Assembly (NCBI GenBank): GCA_910587535.1
Contig: CAJUKM010000017.1
Coordinates: forward strand, 1 to 27,147
Length of the DNA stretch: 27,147 nt
Source of the DNA: an uncultured Bacilli bacterium
GTDB taxonomy: Bacteria; Bacillota_I; Bacilli_A; RF39; UBA660
Direction of reading: 5' to 3'
Within the stretch, counting starts at the first letter, position 1. Every line of letters starts with the position of its first letter. This document shows, piece by piece, positions 1 to 7,986 of the stretch. The notes below the pieces were generated by a model, which had not been told where the DNA came from, did no database searches, and was given only the letters and a program-made list of their open reading frames with translations. The position numbers and the translations under genes were made by a program.

Positions 1-83
1 TATCTAAAACTGTGTCGAATTCTAGATTTCCTATTCTAACTAAGGATATCACATTACTCTTAATTTTCTATATATTCACAAAA

Positions 84-104
84 TATATTCGTTATTTGAA
101 TATA
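84..104 (-). other. AT-only inverted repeat downstream of divIVA, possible weak terminator
   Basis: A perfect 7-bp inverted repeat (84-90 against 98-104, 7-nt loop) lies 20 nt past the divIVA stop and is followed on the minus strand by TTTTG. The stem has only one G-C pair, so termination is doubtful. Bases 1-83 contain no gene I can support. In many Firmicutes ileS follows divIVA, but no T-box signature is visible in this short piece. Confidence 0.25.
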
Positions 105-124
105 AAAAAGAAATCTTAAAGAGT

Positions 125-553
125 TCATTCATCGAGTTTAATTTCTTCTATGTCATCAATCGTTTCTAGTTGTGACTTTACTACAGTACGCATTCTTCTT
201 TTAAAAACTACCATATTTCTTCTGAGATTTTCGGCTTTAATCTCGATCTTTTCTGCCTCTAAAAGTGCTTCGTTCACTATTCTAGAAGCATTCTTCTTAG
301 CGTCTTCTATAATCGTTTTAGCTTCATATTTTGCCATTCTAGATATCTCTTCGCTAGAATTATATATCGAACCTATACTGTTACTATCGACTTTTCTTTG
401 AAGATCACTATTTTCTCTTTTTAATCTGTCAATTTCTAAATCTTTTTTTCTAAGCTTGTCTATGATTGCTCCGTATTCGCGAGTCATATCGTCGACAAAC
501 TTATTAACTTCATCGATATTGTAACCTTTAAAAGAACTATTAAACCTTTCCAT
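125..553 (-). CDS. divIVA: DivIVA-family cell-division / polarity protein
   Basis: 142 residues. The N-terminal segment (about 3-30) has the DivIVA membrane-binding signature, with FKGYNIDEVNKFVDD matching the usual F-[KR]-GY-x-x-x-EV-x-x-F pattern. The rest, especially about 30-60 and 70-125, is a charged coiled coil. Family members bind negatively curved membrane at septa and poles and recruit division or wall-synthesis proteins. The protein is somewhat shorter than the roughly 160-residue B. subtilis form, and the acidic tail IDDIEEIKLDE closes it. It starts 19 nt after the sepF stop, with a ribosome site (AAGGGTG) inside that gap, so it is cotranscribed with sepF, the usual Firmicute order. 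Identification rests on the N-terminal motif plus this context. A GpsB-like relative is the main alternative. Confidence 0.9.
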   Translation of the reverse strand: MERFNSSFKGYNIDEVNKFVDDMTREYGAIIDKLRKKDLEIDRLKRENSDLQRKVDSNSIGSIYNSSEEISRMAKYEAKTIIEDAKKNASRIVNEALLEAEKIEIKAENLRRNMVVFKRRMRTVVKSQLETIDDIEEIKLDE

Positions 554-572
554 AGTTCATCACCCTTTTATT

Positions 573-980
573 TTACCAGTCTATTTCGTCGTCTCCCTTT
601 TTAGACTTTCCTTCATCGCCTTCGCTGATCTTTCCTTGAACACTTACGTTTTTAGGAGTACAAAGATAGATACCTGGCCCTATCTTTTGGAGATCTCCTC
701 CAATAGCATAGAGGGTTCCAGTTAAGAAATCTATTATCCTCTTAGCCTGTGCATCTGTAACTCTTTTTAAATTTACGACAACTGTATTTTTTGATTTTAA
801 ATGGTCTGCAATCGTTTGGCTTTCGGAATATGCTCTAGGTTCGACCAAAATCATTTGGTTAGCCACTTCTTTGTTATTAGGCTTCTCTTTATTTTCGTCA
901 ATCGTATAAAAACTTTCCTCGTCGACTATTTCTCTGTCGTCTTCATCACCAAGCATCTTTTTTAATTTATCGAATGCCAT
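573..980 (-). CDS. sepF: Cell division protein SepF
   Basis: 135 residues. SepF binds FtsZ filaments and membrane and helps align the Z ring. The first part (about 1-40) is a short amphipathic start (MAFDKLKKMLG) followed by an acidic linker. The SepF core spans about 43-118 and is very typical: MILVEPRAYSESQTIADHL, then VVVNLKRV, then AKRIIDFLTGTLYAIGGDLQ and KIGPGIYLCTPKNV. Length is close to the family norm of about 150. A charged, disordered tail ends in DDEIDW. It is followed after 19 nt by divIVA, and an extended -10 promoter candidate sits 42 nt upstream. The smr gene lies on the far side of that promoter. ATG start with AAAGAGTGA upstream. Confidence 0.95.
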   Translation of the reverse strand: MAFDKLKKMLGDEDDREIVDEESFYTIDENKEKPNNKEVANQMILVEPRAYSESQTIADHLKSKNTVVVNLKRVTDAQAKRIIDFLTGTLYAIGGDLQKIGPGIYLCTPKNVSVQGKISEGDEGKSKKGDDEIDW

Positions 981-1021
981 TTTTAATCACTCTTTCTTAG
1001 TCTATTTTTACTTTTCAATTT

Positions 1022-1027
1022 ATTCTA
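1022..1027 (-). promoter_or_regulatory. Candidate extended -10 promoter for sepF-divIVA
   Basis: On the minus strand the sequence TGTTAGAAT provides TGn plus a -10-like hexamer (TAGAAT) 42 nt upstream of the sepF ATG. No good -35 box is seen at the right distance. Readthrough from ppdK-smr is an alternative source of transcription. Confidence 0.35.
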
Positions 1028-1047
1028 ACATATTTATCTTTATTTTA

Positions 1048-1341
1048 CTAGTTCTTTTTTTCAAGTGGAAGTAATTCTACTATCGTCACTCCTACATTCC
1101 ATCCATAGAGATAAAAAGAAACGACTCCTTCACAATTTTTTAGTACTTCGTGAGTCCTTTCTTTTATAACTTTTCCATGCATCCCATGGATTATTTGCAC
1201 TTTATTTTTTCCAAGTTTTCTATTCATTTCGACGAAGTCAGTTACCAAGTATCTGACCATATCTCCTGTCTCTCCATGTAAATCTAATTTTGGCAGAATA
1301 TTTAAAAACGGATCTTCAAAATATGCATTATTTTTTCTCAT
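1048..1341 (-). CDS. Small stand-alone Smr-domain protein
   Basis: 97 residues, essentially one Smr domain (small MutS-related). The diagnostic LDLHG motif is at about 19-23. The second motif, usually HGxGxG-like, appears as IIHGMHGKVIKE around 49-60. Smr domains are nucleic-acid binding and often have nicking endonuclease activity; larger relatives include the MutS2 C-terminus and ribosome-rescue nucleases. There is no MutS2 core here, so this is the free-standing form. The start overlaps the end of ppdK by 14 nt, implying translational coupling with a gene of unrelated function. The specific role is unknown. The second motif reads HGMHG rather than HGxGxG, which may reduce or alter catalysis. 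Confidence 0.85.
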   Translation of the reverse strand: MRKNNAYFEDPFLNILPKLDLHGETGDMVRYLVTDFVEMNRKLGKNKVQIIHGMHGKVIKERTHEVLKNCEGVVSFYLYGWNVGVTIVELLPLEKKN

Positions 1342-3931
1342 TTTTTAATCTTATTTTAGCACTTATCAATCTAGCACTAGGAACTCTGTAAGGCGAACAA
1401 GACACGTAATCGAGACCGATAGATTTTGCAAATTCGATCGACTTTTCATCTCCACCGTGTTCACCACATATTCCCATCTCTATCCTTTTAGAAGAAGTCT
1501 TAATTGCAAGTTCCATCAATACTCCGACGCCATCTTGATCGAGAGTCTTAAAAGGATCGAAGGTATAGAGATTTTTATCGTAATAATAACTCAAGAACTT
1601 TCCAGCGTCGTCTCTACTAAAACCATAAGTCAACTGAGTAAGATCGTTAGTGCCGAACGAATAGAAGTCCGCATATTTACTGATCTGCTCGCTTAATAAA
1701 GCTGCTCTTGGAGTTTCTATCATCGTACCTACTTTATAATTTACATTCACTTCTTTTTCGGCACACATCTTTTTAGCAGTAGTATCTATGACGTTCTTAA
1801 TGTACACGAACTCTTTTACGTCAGTCGTAAGTGGAACCATCATTTCTGCATTCGTATCGATTCCTTCTTCTTTTAATCTGATCATAGCTTTTATAATCGC
1901 TCTTGTTTGCATGATACTGATTTCAGGATATTTAACTCCTAGTCGACATCCTCTAAATCCCATCATCGGATTTACTTCTTTTAATTCGTCGATTCTAGAA
2001 TTTACTTCATCTACAGATATATTGAGAGATTCACAGCAAGCTGCTATTTCGGGATCTTCTTTTGGCAAAAATTCGTGTAGAGGAGGATCTAAATATCTGA
2101 TTATAACTGGTAGCGAACCCATTACTTTTAATATCTGGTAGAAATCTTCCTCTTGATAATTTTCTAATTTTTTTAGAGCTTCTGCTCTTTCCCTGATCGA
2201 TTTAGAGAGAATCATCTTTCTCATTTCGATTATTCTATCTTCTTTAAAGAACATGTGCTCAGTACGTACGAGACCAATACCAGTTGCGCCGAATCCTAAA
2301 GCAGTTTCAGCTGCTTCTTTTGTATCGGCATTAGCTCTAACATTGATATCCTCATACTTAGATACTATTTCTAATACTTCTTTCAAAATTTCTTCATTTG
2401 CTCCGGTTTCTTCTAGTGGAAGTTTTCCTTCGTAAACTTTTCCAGTCGAACCGTCGATCGATATGTAATCTCCTTTTGTAAATGTATGACCATTTATAGT
2501 CAAAGTCTCTTTCTCATAATCGATTTCTAGTTCGTTTGCTCCACAGACACAGCACTCTCCAAATCCTCTAGCGACGACAGCAGCGTGACTCGTAAGCCCA
2601 CCGTTTTTAGTTAATATACCGTTTGCATAGACCATTCCATCTATATCTTCAGCACTCGTTTCGTTGCGGACTAAAATCGAATCGTGGTCGTTTTGTTCTT
2701 TTACTTCTTCGCTTTTAAATACTAGATGACCTACAGCAGCTCCGGGACTTGCCGCAAGACCAGTTGTAAGAACGACTGCACTTTTTAAAGCTTCTTTACT
2801 GAAAGATGGCTTTAATAAAACTTCCAAATCGTCTGGTTTAATTCTTTCTATAAGCTCTTTTTCATCTATTAAGCCTTCTTTTAAAAAGTCTAAAGCGAAT
2901 CTTACGTTGGCTTCTGGAGTTCTTTTCCCTATTCTCGTTTGTAAAATGAAAAGTTTTCCGTTTTCGATCGTAAACTCCATATCTTGAACATCTCTATAGT
3001 GGTTTTCCATTTTTTTAGCGATATGGTAAAGTTGGTTATAAATATCTTCAGATAGATCTTTTAGTTTTTCTATTTCACTAGGAGTGCGAATACCTGAGAC
3101 GATATCTTCTCCTTGAGCGTTCATCAAAAATTCTCCAGTTAGTTTGTCTTCTCCGGTACTCGGATTTCTACTGAAAAGTACTCCTGTTCCACTCATGTCG
3201 TTCATGTTTCCATAGACCATTTCTTGGACGTTTACCGCTGTTCCTATAGCGTCACTAATTCCTTCTAGTTTTCTATATTTTATCGCACGATCGTTGTTCC
3301 AAGAGGCGAATACTGCCGAAATCGTATTCATGAGTTGAATCTTTGGATCTTGAGGAAAATAACTTCCACCGTGTTCTAAATAGTTATCTTTATATTTGAT
3401 AACTATTCCTCTCAAGTCTTCACTAGAAAGATCTAAATCGCTTTTATAGCCTTTTTGATTTTTGTATTCCTCTAGATAACCTGCAAATAATTCTGTAGGA
3501 TAATTCATGACTACTTCTGAATAAAATTCTATAAATCTTCTATAAGAATCGTATGCCATTCTGGCATTTCCTTTGGCCATCTCTTCGCACACTTCGTCGT
3601 TCATTCCCAAATTCATGATAGAATCCATCATACCAGGCATACTTATTGGAGCACCACTTCTTACCGATACTAAAAGTGGATTTCTAACATCTCCAAACAC
3701 TTTTCCTGTGTTTATTTCCAAAGTTTTAAGCTTTGATAATATCTGAAATTGGATATCGGAAGAAATTGTCTTTCCGTTTTTATAATACTCGTGACATGCA
3801 TCTGTCGTGACAGTAAAACCATCAGGAATTGGCAAACCGAGATTTGACATCTCTGCTAAGTTTGCCCCTTTACCTCCTAATAGATTCTTTTTATCTCTAT
3901 TTCCTTCTTTAAACGAATACACGTATTGCAT
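1328..3931 (-). CDS. ppdK: Pyruvate, phosphate dikinase
   Basis: 867 residues, close to the family norm of about 875. It interconverts pyruvate, ATP and phosphate with PEP, AMP and pyrophosphate in the cytosol; many anaerobes use it in place of or beside pyruvate kinase, working in either direction. Domains in order: ATP-grasp nucleotide-binding N-terminus (KKNLLGGKGANLAEM near 14-28; VSVRSGAPISMPGMMDS near 89-104), central phosphohistidine domain with GGLTSHAAVVARG (catalytic His449, neighbouring Thr447), and a C-terminal TIM barrel for PEP/pyruvate ending in GICGEHGGDE (catalytic Cys822). All key residues are present. ATG start with AAAGGAG at good spacing. An extended -10 promoter lies upstream, and smr overlaps its 3' end. 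No PPDK regulatory-protein gene is in the window. Confidence 0.98.
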   Translation of the reverse strand: MQYVYSFKEGNRDKKNLLGGKGANLAEMSNLGLPIPDGFTVTTDACHEYYKNGKTISSDIQFQILSKLKTLEINTGKVFGDVRNPLLVSVRSGAPISMPGMMDSIMNLGMNDEVCEEMAKGNARMAYDSYRRFIEFYSEVVMNYPTELFAGYLEEYKNQKGYKSDLDLSSEDLRGIVIKYKDNYLEHGGSYFPQDPKIQLMNTISAVFASWNNDRAIKYRKLEGISDAIGTAVNVQEMVYGNMNDMSGTGVLFSRNPSTGEDKLTGEFLMNAQGEDIVSGIRTPSEIEKLKDLSEDIYNQLYHIAKKMENHYRDVQDMEFTIENGKLFILQTRIGKRTPEANVRFALDFLKEGLIDEKELIERIKPDDLEVLLKPSFSKEALKSAVVLTTGLAASPGAAVGHLVFKSEEVKEQNDHDSILVRNETSAEDIDGMVYANGILTKNGGLTSHAAVVARGFGECCVCGANELEIDYEKETLTINGHTFTKGDYISIDGSTGKVYEGKLPLEETGANEEILKEVLEIVSKYEDINVRANADTKEAAETALGFGATGIGLVRTEHMFFKEDRIIEMRKMILSKSIRERAEALKKLENYQEEDFYQILKVMGSLPVIIRYLDPPLHEFLPKEDPEIAACCESLNISVDEVNSRIDELKEVNPMMGFRGCRLGVKYPEISIMQTRAIIKAMIRLKEEGIDTNAEMMVPLTTDVKEFVYIKNVIDTTAKKMCAEKEVNVNYKVGTMIETPRAALLSEQISKYADFYSFGTNDLTQLTYGFSRDDAGKFLSYYYDKNLYTFDPFKTLDQDGVGVLMELAIKTSSKRIEMGICGEHGGDEKSIEFAKSIGLDYVSCSPYRVPSARLISAKIRLKNEKK

Positions 3932-3967
3932 AAAATCGCTCCTTTATTTATTTACTTACTACTATAC

Positions 3968-3976
3968 ATTTTATCA
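3968..3976 (-). promoter_or_regulatory. Candidate ppdK promoter (extended -10)
   Basis: Minus strand TGATAAAAT gives TGn plus TAAAAT, 37 nt upstream of the ppdK ATG and downstream of the recG terminator. The -35 region is poor (ATGTGA at 17 nt). The placement between a terminator and a gene start supports it. Confidence 0.5.
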
Positions 3977-4030
3977 CAATAGATTCTACTTCACATCATT
4001 TTCTATCTCACTTTACGCCTAACTTCGTAA

Positions 4031-4070
4031 AAATAAGAAAGAACTTTCTCAGTCGATATGGGAAAGTTCT
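4031..4070 (-). terminator. Terminator overlapping the 3' end of recG
   Basis: A 9-bp perfect stem (4062-4070 with 4040-4048, 13-nt loop) begins inside the last recG codons, holds the stop codon in its loop, and is followed on the minus strand by a T-rich but interrupted run (TTCTTATTTTT). Confidence 0.6.
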
Positions 4071-6028
4071 TCTACTAATTTTTTATATTCGGGATAATCT
4101 TTAAAATCGTTATCTTTATTGTTCTTTATGAATTCATCAGAATCGACATTTGCCATCGTGAGTAACCTCATATCGGTCTTTAAGTTAGCAAGTTTGAATA
4201 CCATGTCTCCACTTTGTCTAGTACCGAATAGATCACCTTCACCTCTCATTTTGAAGTCCTCTTCGCTTATATAAAATCCATCTGTCGAATCTACTAATAC
4301 TTTTAATCTCTCAGCACTTTTATCGCTCAATAAAATGCACTTAGATGCAAGAGAGTTTCTACCGATTCTTCCTCTTAACTGGTGCATAGACGCTAAACCG
4401 AATCTTTCAGCATTAAATATTATCATCATGGTAGCATTAGGAACATCTACACCGACCTCTATGACAGTCGTAGAGACTATTACACGAGTAATTCCATTTT
4501 TAAAGTCATCCATCGCCTTTTCTTTTTCAGCAGGTTTCATGTGACCGTGAAGCATACCTATCGGAATTTTACCTTGAAATGCTTTTTCTAGACTTGCCTT
4601 TAACGTTATGACATCCATCATTTTGGAGTCTTCTTCAGCCTCGATTAAAGGACATACGACATAAACCTGATGACCACTTTTTAATTCTTCTAACATGCTT
4701 TCTAAAACTTTTTTGATATTTTTAGGAGATTCTAGTGTCGTAACTATCTCTTTTCTTCCAGCTGGTTTTGTTTTTATAGTAGATATGTCCATATCTCCAT
4801 AAATTGTAAGGGCATATGTCCGAGGGATCGGAGTAGCACTCATGTACAAGACATCCGACAATTTTCCCTTATTTTGAAATGTATTTCTTTGCGAAACGCC
4901 GAACCTGTGCTGCTCATCTGTTATTACGAGGCCTAAATTTTTAAACACTACGTCTTCGCTAAGTACAGCATGTGTACCTACTAATAGATCTATGTCGCCA
5001 TTTTTTAAATCTTCGATAATTTTATCGCGCTCTTTTTTTGGTGTTTTTCCTTTTAAAATTTCTACTCTCATTCCAAACGGACTTAAAAGTTCTGTGATAT
5101 TTAAATAGTGTTGTGTTGCTAGAATCTCTGTTGGAACTAAAAGAGCACTTTGATAGCCGGATAAAATGTTTAAATAACAACTCGCAACAGCGACGACGGT
5201 TTTTCCGCTGCCGACATCTCCTAGTAATAACCTGTTCATTCTCTTTGGGCTGAGTAAATCGTAAGCGATATCTCGAATAGCTTTTTGTTGATCGCTAGTA
5301 AGTTCAAACTTTAAAGAATTAATAAATTCTTCGACGACATTTTCATCTATATTTCTAGGAAGTCCATCAGTATCAGTTCGGCAGGACTTTAAAAAATTTA
5401 TTTTAAACATGAATTTGAAAAGTTCTTCATATTTTAACCGATTCTGGATTTCTTCTAATTCGTTTAAATCGTCTGGATTATGTACGAGTCCAATACATTC
5501 ATCTTTGTCTTTAAAATCGTATTTAGTCACTAGATATTCTGGAATAAAATCTTTCGAATGCCTTTGAATTTCAAACGCATTCTTCACTAAATTCCCAATA
5601 AGCTTAGAAGTTATACCACTAGTGACGTGATATACTGGCTCTATGTACTCTTCGTGGAGTTCTTTAAACATGATATTGCTTGCGGTTATCATATTGCGTT
5701 TCTCGTCGTATTCTCCTAAAACTGTTATGGTCATTCCCCTTCTTAAATTGTTCTTCATGAACGATCTATTGAAAATAGTTACTCCTACTAGTTGATCACA
5801 GGCTTCGATCCTAAAAGTTAACTTGTTCAAATTTCTCTTTATATATGTAGTTACAGGCATCGTCTCGACAATACCACAGATGACTACATTTCCTTTACGA
5901 AGCTCTGTCGGTGCGATCGAATTATATTTGAAAGGATAATAGTCTAAAAGATCATCTAATGTAAATATTCCAAGTTTATTCAAAAGGCCTAATGTTTTAG
6001 GTCCTACTCCTTTAACATCTTTTAACAT
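4049..6028 (-). CDS. recG: ATP-dependent DNA helicase RecG
   Basis: 659 residues, slightly short of the usual 680. RecG reverses stalled replication forks and processes branched DNA. A helix-hairpin-helix-like start (VKGVGPKTLGLLNKLGI, 5-21) leads into the OB-fold wedge domain (about 45-120). The helicase core has Walker A GDVGSGKT at 270-277, DEQH box at 371-374, MSATP at 396-400, and the C-terminal block HQLRGRIGR, followed by the TRG-type tail. All catalytic motifs are intact. The ATG start follows AGGTGG at 5 nt. It appears monocistronic, with its own promoter upstream and a terminator overlapping its stop. In many Firmicutes recG neighbours fatty-acid or phosphate-acetyl genes; here it lies between an ABC exporter and ppdK. 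Confidence 0.98.
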   Translation of the reverse strand: MLKDVKGVGPKTLGLLNKLGIFTLDDLLDYYPFKYNSIAPTELRKGNVVICGIVETMPVTTYIKRNLNKLTFRIEACDQLVGVTIFNRSFMKNNLRRGMTITVLGEYDEKRNMITASNIMFKELHEEYIEPVYHVTSGITSKLIGNLVKNAFEIQRHSKDFIPEYLVTKYDFKDKDECIGLVHNPDDLNELEEIQNRLKYEELFKFMFKINFLKSCRTDTDGLPRNIDENVVEEFINSLKFELTSDQQKAIRDIAYDLLSPKRMNRLLLGDVGSGKTVVAVASCYLNILSGYQSALLVPTEILATQHYLNITELLSPFGMRVEILKGKTPKKERDKIIEDLKNGDIDLLVGTHAVLSEDVVFKNLGLVITDEQHRFGVSQRNTFQNKGKLSDVLYMSATPIPRTYALTIYGDMDISTIKTKPAGRKEIVTTLESPKNIKKVLESMLEELKSGHQVYVVCPLIEAEEDSKMMDVITLKASLEKAFQGKIPIGMLHGHMKPAEKEKAMDDFKNGITRVIVSTTVIEVGVDVPNATMMIIFNAERFGLASMHQLRGRIGRNSLASKCILLSDKSAERLKVLVDSTDGFYISEEDFKMRGEGDLFGTRQSGDMVFKLANLKTDMRLLTMANVDSDEFIKNNKDNDFKDYPEYKKLVEELSHID

Positions 6029-6044
6029 ACTACCACCTATTAAA

Positions 6045-6053
6045 ATTATATCA
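6045..6053 (-). promoter_or_regulatory. recG promoter (extended -10)
   Basis: Minus strand TGATATAAT carries a TGn extension and a consensus TATAAT, about 17 nt before the recG start codon when measured from the hexamer. The 5' untranslated region would be short. No strong -35 (ATACAA at 17 nt). Confidence 0.5.
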
Positions 6054-6084
6054 AAATAAAAAAAGAATTGTATAAAATTATCTA

Positions 6085-7803
6085 TTATGCCAATTCCTTT
6101 TTATATAATTTTTTATATGTTCTATTGTTTTTAATCAAATTCTCATGTTTATCGAATCCGACTACTTTACCATCTTCGATTACGATTATTCTGTCACAAT
6201 CTATGACTGTCGATAACCTATGCGCTATGATCAAGATAGTATAGTCTTTTCTTATTTTCTTTAAAGAATGGTGGATAAAATCTTGTGTTTCGTTATCCAA
6301 ACTGCTAGTCGCTTCATCTAGAAGTATGATTTTACTATTTTTAAGAATCGCCCTAGCAATCGCGACTCTCTGCTTTAATCCTCCTGATAGTATGACTCCA
6401 TTTTCGCCTACTACTGTGTCTATCCCTTTTTCTAAAGAACTCAAATATTCATCTAGTGCACACAGTTTACATATCTCTTCTATTTTTTCATCGGTAACAT
6501 CTGGATTTACTATCTTTAGATTTTCCTTGATACTCATGTTAAATATGTATGGATTTTGGGTTATAGTAGTGATATTTTCTCTAATCGACTTTTCATCTAA
6601 TTCACTAAGAGGTATGCCATCTAGATCTATTTCTCCTTCTTCTACGTCATAGAGTTTATTTATCAGATTGAACATAGTGCTCTTCCCTGCGCCACTTTTT
6701 CCGACTATTCCGATCGTTTCACAACTGTTTACCTTAAAGCTGACGTCCTTTAGAGTTTCTTTTTCTCCATAACTGAAGGAAACATTTTTAAACTCGAGTT
6801 CACCCTTTACTTCGTCTATACTCTTATCTCCAAATTTCTCTTTAGGATACTTTAAACCATCGACAATTTCATATAGTCGTTCTAAAGAAGTATTGTACAT
6901 CTTATAATTTCTGAGAAACCCATTTATCTCCATCATGAAATAACTGGCATTTCCTTTATACATGTAGAGCACTAAAAATGTCGAACCACTTAACATATCG
7001 TTCTTTATGAGATATACCCCCAAAATTATGAATAGAAAATCGATTATGTATTTCAGATTATCGACAAGTAGATAAGATTTTTCATCCTTTTCATGAATCG
7101 AAAATTCATATTGATTGATCTTTTTTTGCTCTTTCGTAGTCTTCTTTATGAGATAGTCTTTTAAATTTAATACTTTTATATCTTTTATTCCTCTTATCAA
7201 CTCTCCGAAATTGCTCGAATACTTTTCGCGCATTTCGTTTCTTTTAGTATTTTCTTTTTCCCATCTTTTCAATCTTTTTTGGTTTATAAAAAAACTTATG
7301 GATGATGAGAGTACTAAAAATATACCTATAATAGGACATACTATAAATATATATATCAATATGCCTAGAGATGAAAGCAATTCCGTGAAAGAATATCTGA
7401 TTCTAGAAAATATGCCTGCTAAAACGTATGGCTCATTTTCGATTCTATTCGAGAAAAAGCCCGTTCCTTCCTTATCGAAGTTTTTCATCTCTAAGTCGAA
7501 CATCTCTGTAGAGACGTTCTCTTTTATTCTAATGGCAACATCACTTTCAATTTTACGTGAATAGTGTCTATTTATAAATTGTATTAAGGATTCTGACATA
7601 AATAATAAAGCCGTGATTAAAGAGAATATCACCATGGATTTTAACTCGGTATCGGTGATAGCTTTCAAAGTTTTAGCTGATACTGCAGGAGACAAAGTGC
7701 TTATCGCCACGATTAAAATAGAGGTAATGATATATACAAAAATTCCTTTTTCTTCGCCTTTAAAATAACCAAATATTCTTTTATAATACTTTTTCTTATC
7801 CAT
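6085..7803 (-). CDS. ABC exporter half-transporter (fused membrane and ATPase domains)
   Basis: 572 residues, the normal size for a type IV exporter half-molecule. Six membrane segments are expected in about 18-285 (clear stretches near 21-42, 55-75, 140-175, 250-290). The ATPase domain starts near 335: Walker A GKSGAGKS at 368-375, Q-loop in ITQNPYIF, signature LSGGL at 472-476, Walker B KIILLDE at 491-497 and H-loop His528. The signature has Leu where most have Gln, which is tolerated in this superfamily. As a single half-transporter it should act as a homodimer, or pair with a partner encoded elsewhere. The substrate cannot be read from sequence. It stands alone between a palindrome and recG, with an extended -10 promoter close to its start. 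Confidence 0.93.
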   Translation of the reverse strand: MDKKKYYKRIFGYFKGEEKGIFVYIITSILIVAISTLSPAVSAKTLKAITDTELKSMVIFSLITALLFMSESLIQFINRHYSRKIESDVAIRIKENVSTEMFDLEMKNFDKEGTGFFSNRIENEPYVLAGIFSRIRYSFTELLSSLGILIYIFIVCPIIGIFLVLSSSISFFINQKRLKRWEKENTKRNEMREKYSSNFGELIRGIKDIKVLNLKDYLIKKTTKEQKKINQYEFSIHEKDEKSYLLVDNLKYIIDFLFIILGVYLIKNDMLSGSTFLVLYMYKGNASYFMMEINGFLRNYKMYNTSLERLYEIVDGLKYPKEKFGDKSIDEVKGELEFKNVSFSYGEKETLKDVSFKVNSCETIGIVGKSGAGKSTMFNLINKLYDVEEGEIDLDGIPLSELDEKSIRENITTITQNPYIFNMSIKENLKIVNPDVTDEKIEEICKLCALDEYLSSLEKGIDTVVGENGVILSGGLKQRVAIARAILKNSKIILLDEATSSLDNETQDFIHHSLKKIRKDYTILIIAHRLSTVIDCDRIIVIEDGKVVGFDKHENLIKNNRTYKKLYKKELA

Positions 7804-7824
7804 ACTTTTTCACTTCTGCCGAAT

Positions 7825-7833
7825 AGTATAGCA
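7825..7833 (-). promoter_or_regulatory. Candidate promoter of the ABC transporter gene
   Basis: Minus strand TGCTATACT gives TGn plus TATACT, 21 nt from the start codon. The -35 region is weak. The implied 5' leader is only about 15 nt. Confidence 0.45.
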
Positions 7834-7871
7834 AAAAGTTAAAAGACTTTCATTAAATTTAGTTATAAATT

Positions 7872-7891
7872 TTAGTGTTTTTTCACACTAA
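7872..7891. repeat. Perfect 7-bp palindrome between trxB and the ABC gene
   Basis: TTAGTGT at 7872-7878 and ACACTAA at 7885-7891 form a perfect inverted repeat with a 6-nt spacer, about 40 bp upstream of the ABC-gene -10. No good U-tract follows on either strand, so an operator or mRNA structure is as likely as a terminator. The rest of 7804-7986 is AT-rich DNA with no convincing gene. Confidence 0.4.
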
Positions 7892-7960
7892 TTTACTTTT
7901 TAATATATGCAATGGCATAGTATTTTTTTGATGCTCGTAAAATTATTATATTTTTCCAAT

Positions 7961-7980
7961 AAAAAAATCGAACTGGTCGA
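7961..7980 (-). terminator. Weak terminator candidate after trxB
   Basis: Six nt after the trxB stop, a short stem (TCGA 7977-7980 with TCGA 7968-7971) is followed on the minus strand by seven T's. The G-C content of the stem is low, but an A-run before it could pair with the T-run. It is placed where other terminators in this window sit. Confidence 0.35.
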
Positions 7981-7986
7981 AATTTT

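Noticed and set aside
1..83. T-box leader for a downstream ileS
   Set aside because: Expected from gene order in other Firmicutes, but no T-box or Stem I signature is present in these bases.
6085..7803. Broken ABC ATPase because the signature is LSGGL
   Set aside because: Walker A, Walker B and H-loop are intact, and variation at the fifth signature position is tolerated in the superfamily.
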